Source of the DNA: Avena insularis
Lineage: Eukaryota; Streptophyta; Magnoliopsida; Poales; Poaceae
Assembly (NCBI GenBank): GCA_023614405.1
Contig: CM042693.1
Coordinates: 160,038,731 to 160,102,730 of the forward strand
Length of the DNA stretch: 64,000 bases
Reading direction: 5' to 3'
Shown here: in pieces, positions 60,302-64,000 of the stretch
How positions within the stretch are numbered: the first letter of the stretch is position 1
Layout of the letters: each line of letters starts with the position of its first letter
Translations under genes and position numbers: made by a program
The notes under the pieces: generated by a model
The model's database searches: none
The model's input: only the letters and a program-made list of their open reading frames with translations
Told to the model about the DNA's origin: nothing

Positions 60302-60388
60302 CTTGTGCAGAGCAGTGGTTGAAGTTCTCCTTGGCTTCTTCCTCGTAGTATCCTCCTTCCTCCTCGTATCCTTGGTCGGTACTAGCGT
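60302..60388 (-). other. Putative acidic exon in element 2 5' LTR (87 nt)
   Basis: Minus-strand homologue of 32352-32438 and 45875-45961, with the same CACAAG/GCAAGC donor. The acceptor region reads TTTAATTATAG. It encodes DASTDQGYEEEGGYYEEEA and more residues without a stop. Confidence 0.42.
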
Positions 60389-62434
60389 CTATAATTAAAT
60401 ACGAGGTACACAATCACCAAACAATAATTAACTATTGCTAATCATCACACAAAGGTTCACACTAGGTGATCTATCATCATCACTAACATTACAAGATTAA
60501 AGCACTTGTCCCATTTATTTTATTTTGAGAAAAGTAATTCTACTCATTGAAAAAAAACTACTTAAGATTTAATATTCTCCAACTCAAACATGGGATCATG
60601 CTGACACATGTCATCACCACATATTTCAGCACATGGGAATGTGATTTAAAGTGGTGTCACAATTTAATAAGGTTTAACCTTTTTATTTTATTTAATTAAA
60701 GTGACTAGAAATGCCTATGTGGCATTATTTTATTACTTGATCATTATTTCTGTAAGTAAACCTATATATTTTTATATATTCTGAAAGGTATGGTCAAATT
60801 TGATTTTTGAGAGTTGGAATCAACTCCAAAGATCTTATGGTTGAATTTTGAAAAATGTTTGAATGCAGAAAAGCTTCTGCCTTGTTATTTTTACCATGGG
60901 TGATCTACAAATCTAAATGGTTTGAATCCAACGGGCTTGGATTAAGCATTCCAGTACCTTTCTAACAAAATTGGTTTTATGCATTTTGGTTCAGTGAATC
61001 GAGCTGCGTTGATTTTTGAATCTAGGTACAGAACTGGGTTTGAAATTAAATGAATAAAACTAAATTTGAATTGTTGGATCGCGCGGGACGTTTAACTGGG
61101 TCGGCCAACTACGCACAACGCACGCGTGGGCTGGTTAAGTGGATGTCCCCACATGTCAGTGAGACAGTGAGTGACGAAGCTGTACGGGGTGATCTAGGCC
61201 ACACGATCTATCTCTAATCGAACGGCTCTGCTTCATCGTCCACGTCGGGCAGCGCCGGCGAGACAGAACCCTAGCACGGCAGGTGGGGGTCGTGGGAGGC
61301 TCACCGGGGCTCAGGCGATGGTCGGCGACGGGGGCGAACGACGAAGTCGACGATGGTGATTTTAATGGCGCACAACGTGTGTGGTCCGTGGAGCGGCGAA
61401 TGAGGTTGTCTAGCGGGATGCTGGAGTGCTGGCGATCATGTCTGCAAGCGGTGAGGGCGTGTGGGTGCTGGTCGAGTGTGGCGCACTGGCGTGCTCTCGG
61501 CTTGCACGCAGAGAGACTTGGCAAGCTCGGGCAGTGTGGTACAGGGGCTGGCAGTGCTTGAGGCTTGGACAGGGGTGGCGGTGGATGGTGGACTGCCTGC
61601 TAGACATTCTTGCTAAGCTTGGTGCTTCTCCTAGCTTGCTGTCGACATGTGTGTGGTAAGTTTGGCTCGGCATGGTCACCATTAATGGCTATGCCAAGCT
61701 CACGGTGGTGCTAAGGCTTGTTAATTGGGCTAGATCATCTACTGATAGTGTAGTGAGAGCTAGAGAGGGAACAAGGTTGGCCAAAATCACTGCTCACTAT
61801 AGTGTTTGTTGTTTGTTTGTTTGCTGCAAAGAAGGTGTTTGATGAAATGGCCAAAACAAATTCAAATTTGAATTTTGGATTCAAACTTGGTGGGTTTTCT
61901 AGGCACATACTAGGGAGTCTCTGGTTAGTTGGATTAGTCAAGGGGCACTGGTTTGGTTGGGTTTTCAAAATGTGTGATCTCCACATATGATGAAGATTCA
62001 ATTTTTACTTGTGATTTGAATGAGGTTGCCAAATGTTTTTGCAAATTTGAAATGTGGGCTTTGCTTCACTTTTACTTGGTCTTGCAAGGGGTGAAAATAA
62101 TTGGAAAAGTTTATGTTTGAAATATTGGACTAGAAACACTCAAAGTCACCTAGTGAGCAAGATTGGCAAAAATGACCATATTCCTTAATTGATTTATTTT
62201 TGATTTTCTCTTTATTTGTTTCTGCTTTGAAATGTTTTATATGATGTTATATTCATCTTTAAACCATTTCTTGCTATTTAGGTTAATCACACAAGTTCAT
62301 TCATGCATTTATCAAATCATCACATACGCACATGCATTCATATGATTTAAATTAATCAAAGTTTTTGTTAACCCTAATTTTAGTGATTAGAGTTTGATGA
62401 TCATTGTTTTATATTTTTGGGATGTTACAATGTA

Positions 62435-63226
62435 GTACCAAACTGATCTTCAGGTGAACACTTACTCTTCCAAAAGTATCAACAAAGCAAGGGTGAGTAC
62501 AGGGTTTACTCCACAATACTTATGGCTGGTGGAGTTGTTTTGCATAAAGCCATCTTTGTTTATAAAACAAGAGGGAGGAGAATAATCCCGTCTAAACAGA
62601 ATATTTTAAAAGGGGATAAGAGCGCGACATCTCCAAAGTATTGATCATCATCTTGATATCCACCAAATCATCATCATCTGAACCCTATCTAGGATCACCC
62701 CCTCGTACCCATGAGGAAGCATCCTTAAGCACACGTTGATCTTCCAAGTTCTACGATTAGGTTATAGTTCTCTATGATCTTAGAATCTGGTCACCAAGCG
62801 TTCATAACCATGAACACGGCTTTTCAAAAAGATTTAACCCTGCAGGGGTATACAACTTTACCCACACGTACTAACCTTCTCTTAATGCCACTAGATAAGC
62901 CCTCTTCCTTAGAAGGCCGGCAGAGGGTGGTTAGACAAGACCTTTACCTTGCTTTTTCTGAGACCATGAGTCATGCAATAAGTATGGTTCCGCCATAACG
63001 GGTCAAATCCCGAATCCGGTACTTAAAGATGTGAGGCGAGTGTGGTTCACCAGGGGCTCCATCGACACCAAGCAACCCCAGTCACGCTTACCTACATGTT
63101 ATGAATGCACCTCCTTCGCCGCCTTCGAGAAGATCCAGAATGCATGTCGAATGGAACGCCCAAACTATGTGACTCATTGTCGTGGTATTGCCAATGAGTA
63201 CGCCATGGCAGGGTCCTCATAGTGCG
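62435..63226 (-). mobile_element. Element 6 LTR, right fragment
   Basis: It resumes directly after element 2's duplication. It contains the shared LTR module at 62800-62867 (GTTCATAACC ... CCTGCAGGGG ... CTTTACCCACAC), which ties element 6 to families A, 2 and 4. No open frame with a recognisable domain is present. It is cut at 63227 by another LTR. Confidence 0.65.
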
Positions 63227-63724
63227 TGTTTAGAGACGTGGGGTAAGGTGGACGGTTGACAGGAACGAGGTAACACAGCTTACCCAGGTTCAGATCCGAC
63301 GATGGTGGCGGAATCCTACTCCTGCTATAAATCACTATAAGGGCAATACGCCGAGTTACAAAGATAGGTTCGTTGTTCAAGGTTGTATGAATCGATACTA
63401 GGTTGTCTGAGATTGTGCCCTAAAGGTTCCCATAGGCCCGACTTATATAGTCGCCAGGTCCTAGGGTTACAGGGAAAAGTCCTAGCCGGACAGGTTACAG
63501 AGTCCTACACCGTCTATTACTAGTCTTGTGTATCTTGCACTCCAAGGCTCCGGGTACGCTGGTGACTCCACCATAGTCTTCCTTTATCCGGCATGGGCCT
63601 CCCTTCTGGATCCATCTAACTGGGCCGCCCAGCAGGCCATAGGCCATTCTACCAACTATGGGCCACCCGGGTTATCCGGATAAGTGACATGCTATGAGGA
63701 TACCCATATAGCATATCCCCAACA
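63227..63724 (-). repeat. 3' LTR (498 bp) of a further Gypsy-type element
   Basis: On the minus strand it runs from TGTTGGGGATATGC at 63724 to CTAAACA at 63227. CTATATAAGT at 63441-63450 (minus) is the TATA box. A polypurine tract precedes it on the minus strand, so this is the 3' LTR and the element extends right, beyond the window. Confidence 0.75.
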
Positions 63725-64000
63725 GTAGCCCCCGAAGAACTCCGAGATCTTGCGCTGTCTTGCCTTTTCAGATGAATGCTCCGTCTAGTTGGATGTCGGC
63801 AAATCGTCAAGCAATATGTTGTAGTCCTCCCAAAGAACCCTACAAAACTTTCTCCGTCTTCAACTTGTAAGCCGGAGAAATTCTAAATCTTCCATCGTAC
63901 ACTTCTGTAGTAGGATTAGATCAGTCTATGTCGGAATCTTTGATGTGACAGCTCATCTACCCATGTCAGCTAGGATGGCGTAGGCTTAGGTCAGCGACGC
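63725..64000 (-). other. Polypurine tract and internal 3' end of the last element
   Basis: The minus strand reads TTCTTCGGGGGCTAC just before the LTR, a polypurine tract common in grass Gypsy elements. The remaining 260 bases are untranslated 3' sequence with no open frame of note. Confidence 0.65.

Larger units (their letters stand above)
35604..62429 (-). mobile_element. Element 2: chromovirus (Gypsy, Tekay-like), nested host of BARE and a solo LTR
   Basis: Perfect target duplication ATGTA (35599-35603 and 62430-62434). The element's own length is about 13.7 kb. The 3' LTR occupies 35604-35607 plus 44250-48396 and the 5' LTR 58711-62429. Minus-strand coding order is extra ORF, gag, protease, reverse transcriptase-RNase H, integrase, chromodomain-like end. 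The chromodomain places it among chromoviruses; long LTRs and a tRNA-iMet primer fit the Tekay lineage, which is inference. It carries a BARE-like Copia element (35608-44244) and a family-A solo LTR (53612-58079). Confidence 0.92.
58711..62429 (-). repeat. Element 2 5' LTR (3719 bp), promoter segment deleted
   Basis: It matches the 3' LTR, but about 380 bases corresponding to roughly 46933-47310 are missing at about 61350. The missing part holds the TATA box. The donor CCCCG/GTGAGC, the 87-nt and 53-nt exons, the 40-bp repeat (60080-60178) and the shared module (59324-59391) are present. Confidence 0.9.

Overview
This window is plant nuclear DNA made almost wholly of nested LTR retrotransposons. 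The BARE-1/WIS-type Copia element, the 3.7-4.5 kb LTRs with tRNA-iMet primer sites, and the Athila-type element with a tRNA-Asp primer site point to a large-genome grass of the Pooideae (Triticeae or a relative). I see no intact host gene and no rRNA, tRNA or CRISPR locus. Every coding region recognised belongs to a transposable element, except one broken acidic C-terminus and one unrecognised small ORF.

Layout. (1) 1-1303, 11830-12264 and 34770-34989 are the oldest substrate. They hold short inverted and tandem repeats carrying a TTTAGTCCCGG motif, a ~165 bp tandem repeat, and the C-terminal end of an unknown acidic protein on the minus strand. (2) 1304-11829 is a minus-strand element ('A') with 4.3-4.4 kb LTRs and only a gag-like zinc-knuckle gene inside (TSD AGTTA). 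It splits the 165 bp repeat. (3) 12265-34769 is a plus-strand Athila-type element without reverse transcriptase or integrase (TSD ATCAT). It sits in the acidic coding end and carries a nested, apparently non-coding element with 4 kb LTRs (19157-28808, minus) and a 4.1 kb solo LTR (29928-34005, plus, TSD AGTTC) in its 3' LTR. (4) From 34990 an older LTR ('element 6') is interrupted by a minus-strand chromovirus ('element 2', 35604-62429, TSD ATGTA). That element has its own BARE-like Copia insertion (35608-44244, TSD ATGTC) four bases inside its 3' LTR, and a solo LTR of family A (53612-58079, TSD GTCCA) inside an extra ORF upstream of gag. (5) Element 6 resumes at 62435 and is cut at 63227 by the 3' LTR of another minus-strand element that runs off the window.

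Target-site duplications fix most of the insertion order: substrate, then A, Athila and element 6, then the chromovirus and the other nested copies, then BARE and the solo LTRs. Only the chromovirus (element 2) and the BARE element still show a full set of gag-pol domains, and both are broken by nonsense codons, most of them of a kind expected from cytosine deamination. The other elements would have depended on enzymes supplied in trans.

The most unusual signal is inside the giant LTRs. Families A, 2, 4 and 6 share a ~70 bp module. All three copies of the family-2 LTR carry a gene-like arrangement: TATA box, GC-rich leader ending in a GTGAGY splice donor, then an 87-nt and a 53-nt acidic exon with conserved lengths, phases and splice borders, ending in a stop codon.
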